Source of the DNA: Coenobita brevimanus
Lineage: Eukaryota; Arthropoda; Malacostraca; Decapoda; Coenobitidae
Assembly (NCBI GenBank): GCA_032717465.1
Contig: CM064657.1
Span: forward strand, 26,881,966 to 26,945,965
Direction of reading: 5' to 3'
DNA length: 64,000 nucleotides
Positions 1-11,242 of this stretch are shown here, one piece after another. The position numbers and the translations under genes were made by a program. Position 1 is the first letter of the stretch. Every line of letters starts with the position of its first letter. The notes below the pieces were generated by a model that was not told where the DNA came from, made no database searches, and saw nothing but the letters and a program-made list of their open reading frames with translations.

Positions 1-229
1 ACCGTTTTCTGCGGGCATAATATATCACTACCGTAAAGGTTTATTTTTCTGTCATAATTCAGTACGCCATGTGGATGTGGCGAAAAAACAGACAGATACA
101 CAGACAGCCATAGTTATTTTTTTGGGGGAAACCATTAAAAAATATGTTCCATTTCAAATTTCTAGCAATTCTATCTAAGCACACGCGCACACACCAAGCA
201 CCAGACACCCGCATATCTACACGCTTATG

Positions 230-239
230 CACACACACA

Positions 240-300
<61 letters not shown>
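230..300. repeat. (AC)n microsatellite
   Basis: An almost pure AC dinucleotide run with small interruptions at the edges. The CV- or HT-rich ORFs across it are translations of the repeat. Confidence 0.97.
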
Positions 301-302
<2 letters not shown>

Positions 303-1840
303 CATATCAGGGCAAATTACACTATGCCTTTCGACTCTGATGGATCATTATACAGTACAAGGTACCGGTATCTGTAATCTCAATTAATACACAGACCTTC
401 AGTGTAGGAGAATCTTGATTCGTTTGTTTTCAGCTCATAAACCCAGTACCAAGTGTTAATAACTGAGCTGCCTGACCACTGGGTTCCACTCCAGCCATCA
501 TCTCCCTTCCTGCCATCTCCTACCCCATTACCTTTACACACACACTTGTACTCTTTTACCAGCTTCTCCTCGTGTGGCTGTTGTCCAATCACTAGCTGAG
601 TAGGGTGATGGTGGGGAGTGTAGGTGAGTCGAAAATAAAAGTGCTAGAGCTGAGTGGGTGAAAGGACGGGGATGGAGGGGGGTCTTGGTGGTGGGGTGGG
701 GATGGGGGTGGCGTCGTTACCAATGCTTCCGCTCGGGACCGTCCGGGTGCTTGCCAACTGTGAAATTAAACTCCAGTCTTAAAGCCTCACGCCCTCTCTC
801 GCTAACGCCGCCCCACCCCAACCAACAAACTTTACTCCGACCCGTCCCAATAAGTCGGCCCCACTTAATCCCTTTTAAGTCAACCTACACTGCCACTTCT
901 CTTCTACTCTGACGCATCCAATCTCGCCTAATTTATAATCGTTTACGTCTTTTTTCTTCTATCATTTCTACCGCAAGTCGATTTATCTCGACTCATGGAA
1001 GATTCCTCACAGTGAAGAGTTTGTCAGTCTTATTGCTGCTAAGCCCTACTCTTCCTCGATTTGTTTTGGTTCCGACCTTCCCTTCCCCTTTGTTGTTTTT
1101 CACTTCTACCTTGCTCTGCCGCTTTTGCCCATCTGCCTCTTCGATCCCTCCTCTCCCCCTCTACCCCACGCACCCAATCACCCACAAAATCTAGAGTGGT
1201 ATTCTGACCGTGGAAAGATCGCGTGGAAATGCAACAATGCAACGATAAACATTATGATTTACATCATGGCATCAATTACACGATGCAGACGAGAAGTGGA
1301 CACAACACCAATTCCACCTTTACCTTCACCACTCCAACCCAGCAAAGAACTTCATAAAGGCAACTTAAAACCAACATCATCTTAATTTTGTTGCCGGACG
1401 CTGCCCTACTGTCAGGAGAGAAGTTTTTGTGAGGAGAAGGGAAAACCAAGCCAAGATGACTGTGGCTCAACTCTGGTAATGGAGAAGACAAGTTCCCGCC
1501 AGATGAGTTGCGGGTCTGGGTGGTGAGTTTCGGTTCCGGCCCCAGCACGACCAACAACAAAGGATAGACCACGAGGCTTTTTTAAAGTTTGTGGTGCCCA
1601 GGCCTTTATATCCTCCTCTGGGGGGGGGGGGGCTTTCTTCATACTCAGAAAAAAAAAGTGGTTTGGATGGAGGCAAGGTTGGAATATCGTAAAAACTAAC
1701 AGCCAGCCACACTAGAAAAAAATAATAATAAAATAAAAACACCCACACATCATACGGTATTTCAATCACCGTGTAGCTGCACCATAATTACAGTTTACAA
1801 CACATTCTCACAATAATTTTTCTTGTAGTCTGTGCAGTGA
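301..1840. other. Unique sequence without a recognisable gene
   Basis: No coding similarity is seen on either strand. The plus strand is pyrimidine-rich from about 780 to 1190, and there is a 13-base G run near 1620. Short ORFs are ordinary chance frames. Confidence 0.6.
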
Positions 1841-1935
1841 TTAACCACTTCAACCTGATGATGTATTTAATGTTCTTGCCACAATCATTCGATAATATTC
1901 AACTTGGGATGATTTTTCGAACTATAGAGTCCGAT
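1841..1935 (+). mobile_element. TTAA foldback family, left-arm fragment
   Basis: It begins TTAACCACTTCAACC, followed by ATGATGTAT, TTCTTGCCAC and a degraded form of the core that in better copies reads AGACGATTTTATTCAGCT. This order matches the left arm of the 2597-2798 and 38992-39198 elements. No right arm could be placed with confidence. Confidence 0.5.
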
Positions 1936-2134
1936 ACATTCGTCATTACCCTTAAGAGTTCTAAGCTAGAAAAAAAAATGAATAATAAAATAAATATACC
2001 ACACCCTTGGGCAGAAATAGTTAAGAGAGTACTATGAGACCAGACTAAGTTCGTATGATCTGTTAATGAAGCGTGTTACACCCACAATGGCCCGATGAGT
2101 TTTACTGCAGTTTTTTCTTGAAACCACTAGATGA

Positions 2135-2159
2135 TTTTTTTTTTTTTTTTTTTGCTGCT

Positions 2160-2195
<36 letters not shown>
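2135..2195. repeat. Interrupted poly-T tract
   Basis: Two T runs of about 19 and 34 bases separated by a short GCTGCTTA spacer. They could be old retroelement tails read on the other strand, but no element body is recognisable next to them. Confidence 0.9.
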
Positions 2196-2197
<2 letters not shown>

Positions 2198-2596
2198 CTG
2201 GAGAAGACATGGCGTTTGTTGACCCCTTCTCCCCCTAGTTAATTGAAATCGCCAGGTTGTAAAAGGAATAAACTAAGTAAGGCGTCACCGTACAGAAAGG
2301 GCTAATAATAAATGGGTGATATTCACGCCTTTAGGTTTTAGTAGAGATCACCTCGTTCAGTACCTTAACGCCTTACTTATTACACCCTGGCAGCCTCAGG
2401 ACGATTTAACTCGGTTGAAGAGCCACCTCTCTCATCTCCATAAACCCTTTTACATTATTTTCTTTTCTGCTACCATCCGATTTTTTTTCCTCAGGACGGA
2501 CCTCTCGTTGCGAAGGGGTTGTATGGATTGTCTTAAAGCACGATTATTAACTGACATGGAAAATGTAATGTCACCGAACTAAGACACACCAATATC
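2196..2596. other. Unique sequence, nothing recognised
   Basis: AT-rich DNA with an 88-codon ORF (2316-2582) that has no recognisable domain. A weak match to the foldback core lies near 2465-2500 but is too degraded to call. Confidence 0.5.
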
Positions 2597-2798
2597 TTAA
2601 CCTCTTCAGTCCAATTACGTCCTGCTGTACTTTACTCTTGCTGTTTTCAGATGCTTGGTTAGGAAAGCCCTTTGGTAAAGAAGGGATGAATGAAGGATGT
2701 ATTGCACCTCTCCAATTTGAAACGTCTATCCTTAGCAGAATAAAACTGTCAGGATAGAAAAAATAAAATCCAAGACATCCTCAAGCTGAAGGGGTTAA
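2597..2798. mobile_element. TTAA-ended foldback MITE, complete
   Basis: The 202-bp element is bounded by TTAA on both sides. The left end is TTAACCTCTTCAG and the right end CTGAAGGGGTTAA, so the termini are inverted repeats with one mismatch in 13. A TACGTC/GACAT sub-terminal match and a core resembling GCAGAATAAAACTGTC in the right arm pair with the left arm. There is no ORF. The TTAA boundary and CCY start resemble piggyBac-type non-autonomous elements. This is inferred, because no transposase is present. Confidence 0.75.
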
Positions 2799-3316
2799 AT
2801 CAAGACTCTAGGTAACGTTATTTCTTTCACTACGAAGAGCATTGCCTTGGAAAATTAATATCGTCCGGAGGTAGTAAGAAAAAAACCCCGCAGTATTGAA
2901 GGGTTTACTGGAGCTGTTATTTCCACCTCCTTCACTAAAAGAGGCTTCTCTTAACCTTAATAAAATAGTCCGTCCATGGCAAGAACAGAGGGTTAAGAAC
3001 ACTGGGGATCTGGGGGGGTGGGTGACTGTAAGGAAGACAACGTTTGAAGTTTACCCGCGGGTCGAACTTGGAGTAAGGACGAAAGGATTAAACTGTCTTT
3101 ATCGCGGAACATCTTCACCAAAGTCTGCGCAAAAAGCGTGGCAGCTCCCTATTCTTCCCGACCAGGCAGGTCCGCGCTGTGAAAATTCTTGAAGGAAAAC
3201 TAAAGTGAAGTTCAGCCCGCCCGCCGCCCTTGTCTGGCAACATGGGCACCATGGAAGTTTCATTATCAGGCATGAAGAAAACTAACATCACCATAAAGAA
3301 AGCACACACAACAACA
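2799..3316. other. Unique sequence, nothing recognised
   Basis: Mixed-composition DNA. An open frame at 2896-3192 has no recognisable domain or splice context that would support a gene. Confidence 0.5.
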
Positions 3317-3360
3317 TGATACTACTACTACTATTACTCTTACTACTACTACTACTACTA
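3317..3360. repeat. (ACT)n trinucleotide repeat
   Basis: Imperfect ACT/TAC trinucleotide run interrupted by ATTACTCTT. Confidence 0.92.
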
Positions 3361-3970
3361 AACTGCCATTATCATTATTTCTTTCACACCTAAGGATGGG
3401 GTTAGGCAGGATCCAGAAACAAAGAGAAACATCAAAACTGGGATAACTATCATCATGCTCAGCGAACAAGGCCACGCAATCATCGGCACATCGGTCAAAC
3501 CACTGGAATCCAGGATATCCAGGCTCCATCTCACAGGCATCTGCCCATTAAAAAAAAAAAAAATCTTTAAATGTACTTCTGACACATGTCAGACAGAAGC
3601 AACCCACTGACTATAAAAAAAAAAGGGGGGGGGGGAGGTTGCCAAACACTTCTCATGCCCTGTTCAGTACTTACCTCATCCTGTCAACTCTATCCCATGT
3701 CAATATTATTCCCCAGCCTCCTCACCTTCCACGCTCTTTCTCACGCATTCACTTGCCACATCCCTCCTCCTTCTTGGTCTACTATTCCTCCTCGCACATC
3801 TCATAGACTCACAAATACCCATTTCATTACTCTTTCTTCATTCATTCTCTATCTCAGACCTAATCGTCTATGTACACATTCTTAACTGACTACCTTTCGT
3901 AGAACATATTTTTTTTTTTATATCCCGCCCCTTTTATTTTCATATATAAGTACAGGAGTTCCATTTTCGT
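3361..3970. other. Unique sequence, nothing recognised
   Basis: Contains short A and G homopolymers near 3550 and 3620 and a pyrimidine-rich stretch from 3650 to 3850. No gene is supported. Confidence 0.5.
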
Positions 3971-4078
3971 AAAAAAAAAAAAAAAGATAAAATAAGTACA
4001 ACCATTGTAGGACCGGCCTATCCCGATCGAAGTCGGAACGATACAGCCAATGTATCTCTACCAAGTGACTTAGGCCGG
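3971..4078 (-). repeat. tRNA-like cloverleaf followed by a T15 run
   Basis: Read on the minus strand, 4078-4013 starts CCGGCCTA and ends TAGGCCGG, a perfect 8-bp acceptor-like stem. Inside are a D-arm-like TTGGTAGAG, a 5-bp stem GATAC/GTATC closing a 7-base loop ATTGGCT (position-33 T, anticodon-like TGG, proline) and a T-arm-like ACTTCGATC. About 27 bases downstream is a run of 15 T (3985-3971), a typical Pol III stop. Boxes A and B are degenerate, so a SINE or tRNA pseudogene is likelier than a working tRNA. Confidence 0.45.
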
Positions 4079-4291
4079 ATAGTAGAGATTGTATGTAGGG
4101 TGAGAAGTGCTTGTAAGTGTAATTGTAGTGTTGGAGTGGCTTTGGATGTGTGTGTAATCCGTGAAGCAAGTGTAATCGGCCCACGCAAGCCGACTTGGTG
4201 CAAGCATACTTACAGTAAGCGACACTGGTTCAACCACAGCACCCCTTGTGTCCGCTAATGCAGTACGTGGCCGGGTGAACATTCCCAAAGT

Positions 4292-4365
4292 TTATTACCC
4301 TGGTGGGGCGAGAACCCTGGCTCACCCGTGTACGAAACTCACACTCTACCACTGTACCACAGAGG
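4292..4365 (-). mobile_element. tRNA-derived SINE head
   Basis: On the minus strand this region reads like a tRNA: GCCTCTGTGG, a box A (TGGTACAGTGGTAGAG) and a box B-like GGGTTCTCGCCCC about 35 bases further on. The 5' end touches (AT)n at 4367. It may belong to one unit with the tRNA-like segment at 4013-4078, which lies downstream on the same strand. Confidence 0.6.

Positions 4366-4366
<1 letters not shown>

Positions 4367-4439
<73 letters not shown>
4367..4439. repeat. (AT)n microsatellite
   Basis: Pure AT run of about 73 bases abutting the 5' end of the minus-strand SINE head. Confidence 0.98.
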
Positions 4440-4442
<3 letters not shown>

Positions 4443-4474
4443 AAGTCAAGTTGTGTAACTTACGGCACATGTGT

Positions 4475-4588
4475 GTCAGTCTCTGCGTTTGTTTTGTTTC
4501 TTTCACAAGAACGGTAATAGCTCTAGACCTAATTCTTTTTGCACTGGGTCGGGGTAAGTCCACGGAATGTCAGATAAACATTTATTTT
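4475..4588 (-). repeat. Three-copy dispersed unit, inverted copy
   Basis: Contains GACCTAATTCTTTTTGCAC, GGGGTAAGTCCACGGA and a TGTCAGA-like end. These are the reverse complement of the same blocks at 4763-4872 and 4943-5072. The three copies surround an (AT)n(GA)n microsatellite. Translated in the matching frame the copies share the pattern DLILxAL..GKS.ECQ, but none is a gene on its own. Confidence 0.75.
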
Positions 4589-4595
4589 GAGGGGG

Positions 4596-4749
<154 letters not shown>

Positions 4750-4762
4750 CGACAAAAAAGAA

Positions 4763-4872
4763 TTTGGTGTTTTTCTGACACTCTCTGAACTACCTCCGAC
4801 TTAATACAAAATAATTAGGTCGGTATATAATACCGTTCTCGTGAAACAAACGAGCAAACATACGGACAGACA
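4763..4872 (+). repeat. Three-copy dispersed unit, direct copy 1
   Basis: Shares TTTTTCTGACACTC, AATTAGGTCG and TACCRTTCTCRTGAAA with the copy at 4943-5072, and their reverse complement with 4475-4588. Confidence 0.75.
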
Positions 4873-4942
4873 TTTTTGTGAGACAATTTTCGACAATTTC
4901 ACATCGTCGCGTTGTGCGCGATCACCATTTTTTAAAGGGGAA

Positions 4943-5072
4943 GGTGCATTTTTCTGACACTCCCTGGACTTACCCCAACGTAATGCAAGAAGAATTAGGT
5001 CGATATCTACTACCATTCTCATGAAAGAAATAAACAAATTTACAGACACATAGACAAACAGACAGACAGACA
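4943..5072 (+). repeat. Three-copy dispersed unit, direct copy 2
   Basis: Same blocks as the copy at 4763, in the same order: CTGACACTCCCTGGACTTAC, AATTAGGTCGATAT and ATTCTCATGAAAGAAA. It ends in an ACAGAC-type tail. The spacing between the direct copies is about 180 bases. Confidence 0.75.
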
Positions 5073-5099
5073 CAGCCTCCCCCTCCCACACAGACACAT

Positions 5100-5727
5100 T
5101 CAAGAAGAAGCAACACAAACCGTAAAATCAAGAAACTGGGAGCAATTGTGGTAGTGCTGCACTGCTGTGAGTTTCAGAGCAATAGTAGGAGCACCAGAAA
5201 TCAGAGATTCAGTAAAAGCATTGAAAATAGAAATGATCAAATAAACGGGGCAGCACTGGACGCAGCACAAGAGTAACATTGGCAGTAAAAGAAGCAAAAC
5301 AGCTTAAAGTTCCAGTAGTAGAAGAAGTTACAAACTCTTGCGAAGCAGGAGGGCAATAACGCAATAAGCAATAGTGGCAAAATAAGCACAACATAGCTGT
5401 AACATAAGCAACAGTGGCAGCAAGAAAGCCAAGAAAGCAAGAAAAGCAGAAGCAACTCTAAAAATTAACACCAAGAAAACTGTGTAAGAGAAAGAAGCAT
5501 CAGCAGCAGCAGCAGCAGCAGCAATAAACATTAAACAATATTAGGAGATGCAAAAACAACACTGTGTCAACATTAAGAAAATTAGTATGAGGAGATGCAG
5601 CAGTAGCAAAGGTAATCATCTTCACGAAAACTGGTACGAGGAAAAGAAGTGGCAGTTGTAACAACAACCATCAAGAAAATTAGGATGAGGAGGAGAAGCA
5701 ACAGCAGCAAGAGAAACAAGAGCGTGA
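5100..5727. repeat. A/G-rich degenerate trinucleotide region
   Basis: Plus strand is rich in AGC, AAG and AGT triplets, with a clean (AGC)n at about 5500-5523. A unit near AAAATTAGTATGAGGAGATG recurs loosely at about 5535, 5578 and 5675. The leucine-rich minus-strand ORFs come from this composition and are not treated as genes. Confidence 0.7.
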
Positions 5728-5775
5728 AGGAGCCCCGCCCGGTAGTAAAGTTCAGCCGGCGGGGCCCCTCCTTCT
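5728..5775. other. GC-rich stem-loop
   Basis: Left arm AGGAGCCCCGCCCGG and right arm CCGGCGGGGCCCCTCCT can pair nearly throughout, leaving a loop of roughly 12 bases. It stands out from its AT-rich surroundings. Function unknown. Confidence 0.5.
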
Positions 5776-6344
5776 CTAAGCCTCTTACTCTCTCAGGACT
5801 CTCGGTAAGACCCTCCTCGATCCTATCACACGGCATTTTGATATAAACGGATGGTCCTTAAGAAGTGACGAGTTATCCTTTACAGCACCTATCCCAAAAA
5901 TATTACTCATGCATTTTTCAACCTTAATTTTGCAGTGTTCTTAGGTTTCCACTGCAAATAAAAAAATTACAGTTCACAAAATTTAAAAACTGGGTAAGCC
6001 TTTTCACTAAGACGTCTTCATTTTATTTATATATTGTCTTACTTTATTTACTTTCTACAACCAGATGATTTTATTCAGTTCTGGAGCGAATTATCACAGA
6101 GAAAGGGATATGAACACTCTCCACTTCCGCCTTCCGATCATGTAAAGTTTAGGATATATTATAAATGACTTGTTATGTAGCCAAGTGATTGCATGGAAGG
6201 TAATGAAAAAAAAAAAAAAACTGTCAATAGATTGCAAAAAGCTTAAATGAGAGCTGTAGTGGCCAGGGGATTATTACTCCATTAGTGCTAGTCCGTAGGG
6301 AAGGCCTGAGGCAAAGAACACAACGAGATACTAGTGAGACAAAG
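5776..6344. other. Mostly unique DNA with one foldback-core fragment
   Basis: At 6058-6095 the text CCAGATGATTTTATTCAG matches the TTAA-family core, flanked by weak left-arm sequence (TAAGACGTCTTC near 6010). Otherwise nothing is recognised. Confidence 0.45.
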
Positions 6345-6668
6345 ATGGCGAGAAAAAAGGAAAACTTATGCCGTTGTATTTCCTAAAGTATCTTGCGCTG
6401 AAATAACGCAATACACAAGACGGGTACGACGCAGAACACCAAGGAACTATGGCGGCTTATTCTGCAATTCCCTGGATGTCATACTGAACCAGGCATAAAA
6501 CCAGCACGAGGGAAGGTCAAACAAAGGTGAACTTCAGTCTGTATTTCATAGTCTACTACGCTGAACTGCGACATAAGACCGGCAAGACAGAGACGGTGAA
6601 GAAAAAGTGAGACTTAAGTTGTACGTCCTAGAGTATTTTGTTGTAAAGCGACACAAACTGGAGACACC
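6345..6668. repeat. Diverged tandem repeat, about 80 bp x 4
   Basis: Four successive segments, starting near 6345, 6430, 6508 and 6591, share the order AAGG(T/A)GAACTT, GTATTTC.TA, GCTGAA/CTGAAC and CATAAGAC(C/G)GG or its variants. Copies are well diverged, which implies an old array. Confidence 0.5.
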
Positions 6669-7859
6669 GAAACGGTTTCCTCTGTGGTTCAATGTAAAGA
6701 GAGAAAGAAGGGAAAAAAGGGGAGAGGAGAACACTGAAGGGGTGATGCAGTATCAGTATGAGTCAAATTACGAGAATTATGACTTCAAATAACGTTTTAA
6801 AAATTCTATTAAACAACAAAATGCTGAAGATAAACATGCATACACTCTAAATACAGCTACCCCGCGTCAAAACTATGATCATTTTTTTTTATTTTTATTA
6901 GCGATATCCGGAGAAAAGCCGCTTTCTTCTTTTGTGTGTTTAGTGTTTTATCTTTTTTCCCTGAGAAACAAGAGCGCTGAAATAAAGTACGGGAGAGTGA
7001 ATTAATATTTTTCACACGGAAAAATTCCTTTAACAAAATAGCTACTATCACAAGAAGGGGAAATTGCATTTAATATCTACACTGTCTCTCCTACGTCCGG
7101 TTTTCCCGTACACTTCATACTGTCAGGATTATATCTCTTCTATAGTTCATTCACCCTAACCTGACGGACATTTTTGTCCTTTTAGCAGTTTACTCACCGT
7201 CGTTCAATGGCAGACTAAGACAATACTAAAGCTCTACATTCCTTCCATAGCACTCTCTCGTGACTAACATCATGTTCTAGTGTTAATCTCAAGGTAACTC
7301 AGCATTCACCATGAGAACACGGCAATTTTAGCCCAAGATAAAGTGGGCAGGGCATAATTTCCAGGCTCCTATATACTCGTACTTAAACAGACTCCCCCTT
7401 AAAAAAAAAAAAAATACTACGCCTACAAAACCCATATGATTCATGAGTTCCATACCCTACAAAACTTGATTCCCAGTTTCCATGTACAGTTACGGACAAT
7501 AATATCGCTCCGCGGTTTGGTCGAACGGTTATGAAACTTACAATATATTCTGAAAAGTTTGCTGAGCTCCGAACACTGCACCACTGGATTTCGAATGTCA
7601 TGACTCACTGTTTCGTTATTTATCGTAGTGAAGTGGGTCAGTACTTATGAAGCCATGTATACAGGTATCAAATGCATCACCACTACTATATACAGTACAA
7701 TTCCAAAGTTACTATGCTCCAAAAAAAAGTACCAATAGCTTATTCTGTGCTTAAAACATTACTATATCTTATTTCCCCATTCCTCACACTTATGAATCAC
7801 AACCTTCACTGTTCTAACGTTATCTGAACCACCACTGCCATGCCTCTAAACTAATCTAC
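6669..7859. other. Unique AT-rich DNA, nothing recognised
   Basis: No gene, RNA or element is supported. Short A-runs occur near 7400. Open frames are short and lack recognisable domains. Confidence 0.5.
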
Positions 7860-8616
7860 AGTTTGCATGTTCCTTAAATCCCTAATGCATTACCGGCCAC
7901 ATTCCCTAAAATTACTGATCCATTTTCCCTTCAATGTTCCTATAACTACTTTTCCATATCTCACCATACTCGTAAAAAAGCTTAATTCACATATCCACGT
8001 TTCCAAAATTAATAATCCATTACTTTCTCCACACCCAAATCGGTACTCCAAGTATAAATACGCTCCTAAAATTATTTACGAAACCAGTTTTTACACACCT
8101 AATAACATCGACCATTTATTTCCAAGGTCCCCAAATTACTGATCCATTACCTTCCCAGCTCCTAAAATTACTGATTCATTAACGCTCTCAAAAAATATTA
8201 CCCAATTAGTCTATTACGTTCATCCAAAATGCTGTTCTAAGTATTTTCACGTCCCCTCCAGTACTGAGAGACTACTTTCACACACCAAGTATAACCGGAA
8301 CCCTGTATCCAAGTTCTGAAATTGCTTATAATACTCCCTAAATTGCTCTTCCATTATTTGGGCATTCCCAAAATTACTCATGCGTTATCTTTCGTGCTAC
8401 TAAAACTGTTCTTCCACGTCTCCCCTCAAACAGTGATCCGAAAACGTCTATCCAGCAATTCCCTTCCTTCAAGCCAATACCCAGCCTTCGCCGTCCTCTG
8501 AGTAAACGAGATTTCCTGGTTAAAAAAAAAAAAAAAAAAAAATTACTTTCCACATTTTCAAATTAACACATTACCAACAACGGTCCCCAAACTGTTCTTC
8601 TTTTACCTCCTACACA

Positions 8617-8685
<69 letters not shown>

Positions 8686-9010
8686 TGATCTGTTAGTTCT
8701 CACGCTCTCAACTTTGTTATTTCAAGTGTTGTCATGCTCTCCTCACGTTCCCAAAATAGTTGTTTTATTATCTTTTACTCACACCCTCAAAATTTATGCG
8801 CCACTTATTTTACTCCGAAAATTGCTGTTCCACTATATTTTGCCCTAAATAGCCGTTCCATTATCTTTCACTTACAGAATTGCCGTTCATTTTTTTTTTT
8901 GCTCCCCCAATTAGTGCTCCATTATCTTTTACTGCAACAATTTCTATTCCATTGCCCTGCACGCACCCAAAATTGGTGCTCAGTCTTTCGCCACTCTTTC
9001 GTAAAACCGT
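7860..9010. repeat. Highly diverged tandem array, unit about 31-36 bp
   Basis: The phrase CCAAAATTACTGATCCATTA followed by a pyrimidine-rich CTTTCACNCC recurs, with decay, throughout 1.1 kb. Examples lie near 7905, 8005, 8135, 8165, 8355, 8745, 8815, 8850 and 8910. A pure (AT)n interrupts it. Divergence is high, so the array is old and easily missed by strict repeat finders. Confidence 0.6.
8620..8684. repeat. (AT)n microsatellite
   Basis: Pure AT run of about 65 bases embedded in the diverged 33-bp array. Confidence 0.98.
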
Positions 9011-9475
9011 GATCCGTCTAGGCCAAAAACACCCTTCATTTGAGCCTTTGGCCGTCCAGTCCCACCTTAATAGAGGAAGCGACTCTTGAGCGATCCTCTC
9101 TTAGCCCACCCAACTCCAGTCATTTCCTCCTCTGCCGGGCCTTTGATGTCCCACTCAGGGCAAAAGGCTCGGCTAATTTGTTGATAATGGCCTCCTTAAC
9201 CCGATTAGTGGTTATCTTAGCGTGGAGGACCAGAGGGGGGCTTAGTTAACCTCAAATAACCCTGGGATTTCGTTACTCCCAAATTAAGGCCTCGGGTGTG
9301 GTGGAGCTTGTGATTGCAAATGGAACTGCGTGTAGATTATCTCTTGATACATCACCTTCTGAGTGCAGTGGCAAGAACAGTTATTAACCCCACCACTCGG
9401 GTGACATTTTTTTTCCTTTTATTCTAGCAAAGGAACACACATTATACAAATACCATTAATACAGAACGGGTTGCC
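9011..9475. other. Single-copy segment of moderate GC content
   Basis: This less repetitive stretch contains several homeodomain-like words (GCTAATTTG, TTGATAATGG, CGATTAGTGG). The 9040-9249 ORF has no recognisable domain. It could be a conserved non-coding element, but that is only inference. Confidence 0.3.
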
Positions 9476-9560
9476 TTAACCTCTCCAATCCGAAAACTCT
9501 TCTCAGTTGAATAAATTGGTTTGGTGGTAGTAATGATACGTCACCGGAATGAAGAGGTCA
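9476..9560. mobile_element. TTAA foldback family, internally deleted copy
   Basis: Starts TTAACCTCTCCAATCCG and ends with the right-arm series GTTGAATAAATTGG, TTTGGTGGTAG, ATACGTCACCGGAATGAAGAGG. The centre of the usual 200-bp element is missing. Confidence 0.55.
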
Positions 9561-10121
9561 TCTTCTAGGACCGTAAGTATGTAATATGAGATGTCATAAT
9601 TTCTTTGTTGACCACATGAATGACGTGGCGTCTTCAGTAGCTTATCCTTGCTATTTGCAAGAAACCTTCAATTTTAGATGGCCTTTCATAATAAAGGGGT
9701 TTGTGAAGGTTGTAATATATATCACCAGTTCAAAAAGTCCCTCTTATGCGAGATATCGTCTGGCAGAAGCAGGAATAAAACGTTAAAAACGTCAATGGGA
9801 CGAAGGAGTTCAGTGCAGATATTAAAGTTTTTTACAGATACTTTTAATGTTATTTTTGTTACTATCTTTAAAATAAATATAATGTATATTTTTTCACTTC
9901 GCACTGGTGACATTAGTCTTACAACAACAACAACAGCAACAACAAAAGTGGTGCATGTAGGTGGGCAAATGTAGTCACCGCCACGGCTCCCCTTCCATAT
10001 TGTATCAGAGATAAAAGCGGCAGGAATACGAAAAGAGCGACGTGCATAAACCATAAGCCAAGCAACTCCTTCCCTCAGTCCCTTAGTGCATAGAAATCTC
10101 CGACCCTAACGAGATTCAGGA
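9561..10121. other. Unique AT-rich DNA, nothing recognised
   Basis: Contains a short imperfect (CAA)n at about 9920-9950. The ORFs on both strands have no recognisable domain. Confidence 0.5.
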
Positions 10122-10345
10122 GAGGTAAATAGCGACACAGAGAGCCGGGTAAACAGGGATAGAGAGCTAAGTGAACAGAGCAACGGAGAGCAGGGTAAAC
10201 AGCCACATAGAGCTAAGTAAACTATGCAACAGAGAGCCAGGCAAACTGTCAAAGATATGTATACTGAGTCAAAGCCGGCCATGCAAAGACAGTGACAGCT
10301 AAGTACTGTACGCAGAGCCAGGTAAACAGACACAGTGAACTAGTT
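10122..10345. repeat. Diverged tandem repeat, unit about 22-24 bp
   Basis: The phrase CAGAGAGCCAGGTAAACAG recurs with decay (10129, 10151, 10177, 10200, 10227, 10313 and nearby), alternating GAGCC.GGTAAAC with GAGCTAAGT.AAC. Confidence 0.65.
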
Positions 10346-11242
10346 CAAAAGAACAGAGACCTATGTTTTTGTAGGTTAAGAGGTTTACTAGCATCTCCTC
10401 CGTAAAAGCTGATTTTTGCACACGATGCTTTATTATAATCTCATTTCTGCAAAAGTGCGTATAAGAGAAAATAAGGTGTAATATGCACAATAAATATCGG
10501 TAGTTAACGAACAATTGCTAGAAAGCCTCTCTAAACTCATGACTGTGTTTTCATGGGCTCAAAAGGCTACCTGGCATCTTTCTTAGCGATAAATATATAT
10601 CAACAACATCCAAATACCCTCTTGTACTGCATTCACGTGCTATCATGACCGAAAAAGATTGTATACGTAACACAAACAATACTGACGTGCTGTATACACA
10701 AACAGGGAAGAGGTGCTAGACTGACTCTAAACCAACGATACTACAACTCAACGGTACAGAGGCCTGTTTTCTCATCAGCTAATGAGGCCCCAGAACACCT
10801 TTTCTTAACGGTTTATTTCTATATATGGCACGTTAACATTATCCTGTATGTTATTTACAAATCTGATGTCCTTACTAAAAGGATACAAGCAGCAAGGAGA
10901 ACACAGAGGTGTAATATTCAAGAGAACCCACTCAAGACGAAGTTCTAGTCTCCCAAACCGACGCCAACAGCACCAAGACAGTTAGTTCCCGAAGGGCTCC
11001 ATTACCAGGGGGCCCGAGCGTCGAAGGCAGTCCCACCAACAGCGCCCCCACACCTGCATATTTCATTCTCGCCCTTTGTCAGCCCTTCAGACCCCACTGT
11101 CGCGCCCCTCAGAGTCGAGGCACCGTATTCTCGTTAGCTTGAGGGGCTCTGTACTACATCTTCCTCACCACAACATTTCTGAATTTGACTCGTGTGTATT
11201 CTCTTGCATAATCTTTTTTAATCCAACCGACGTCGAAGTATT

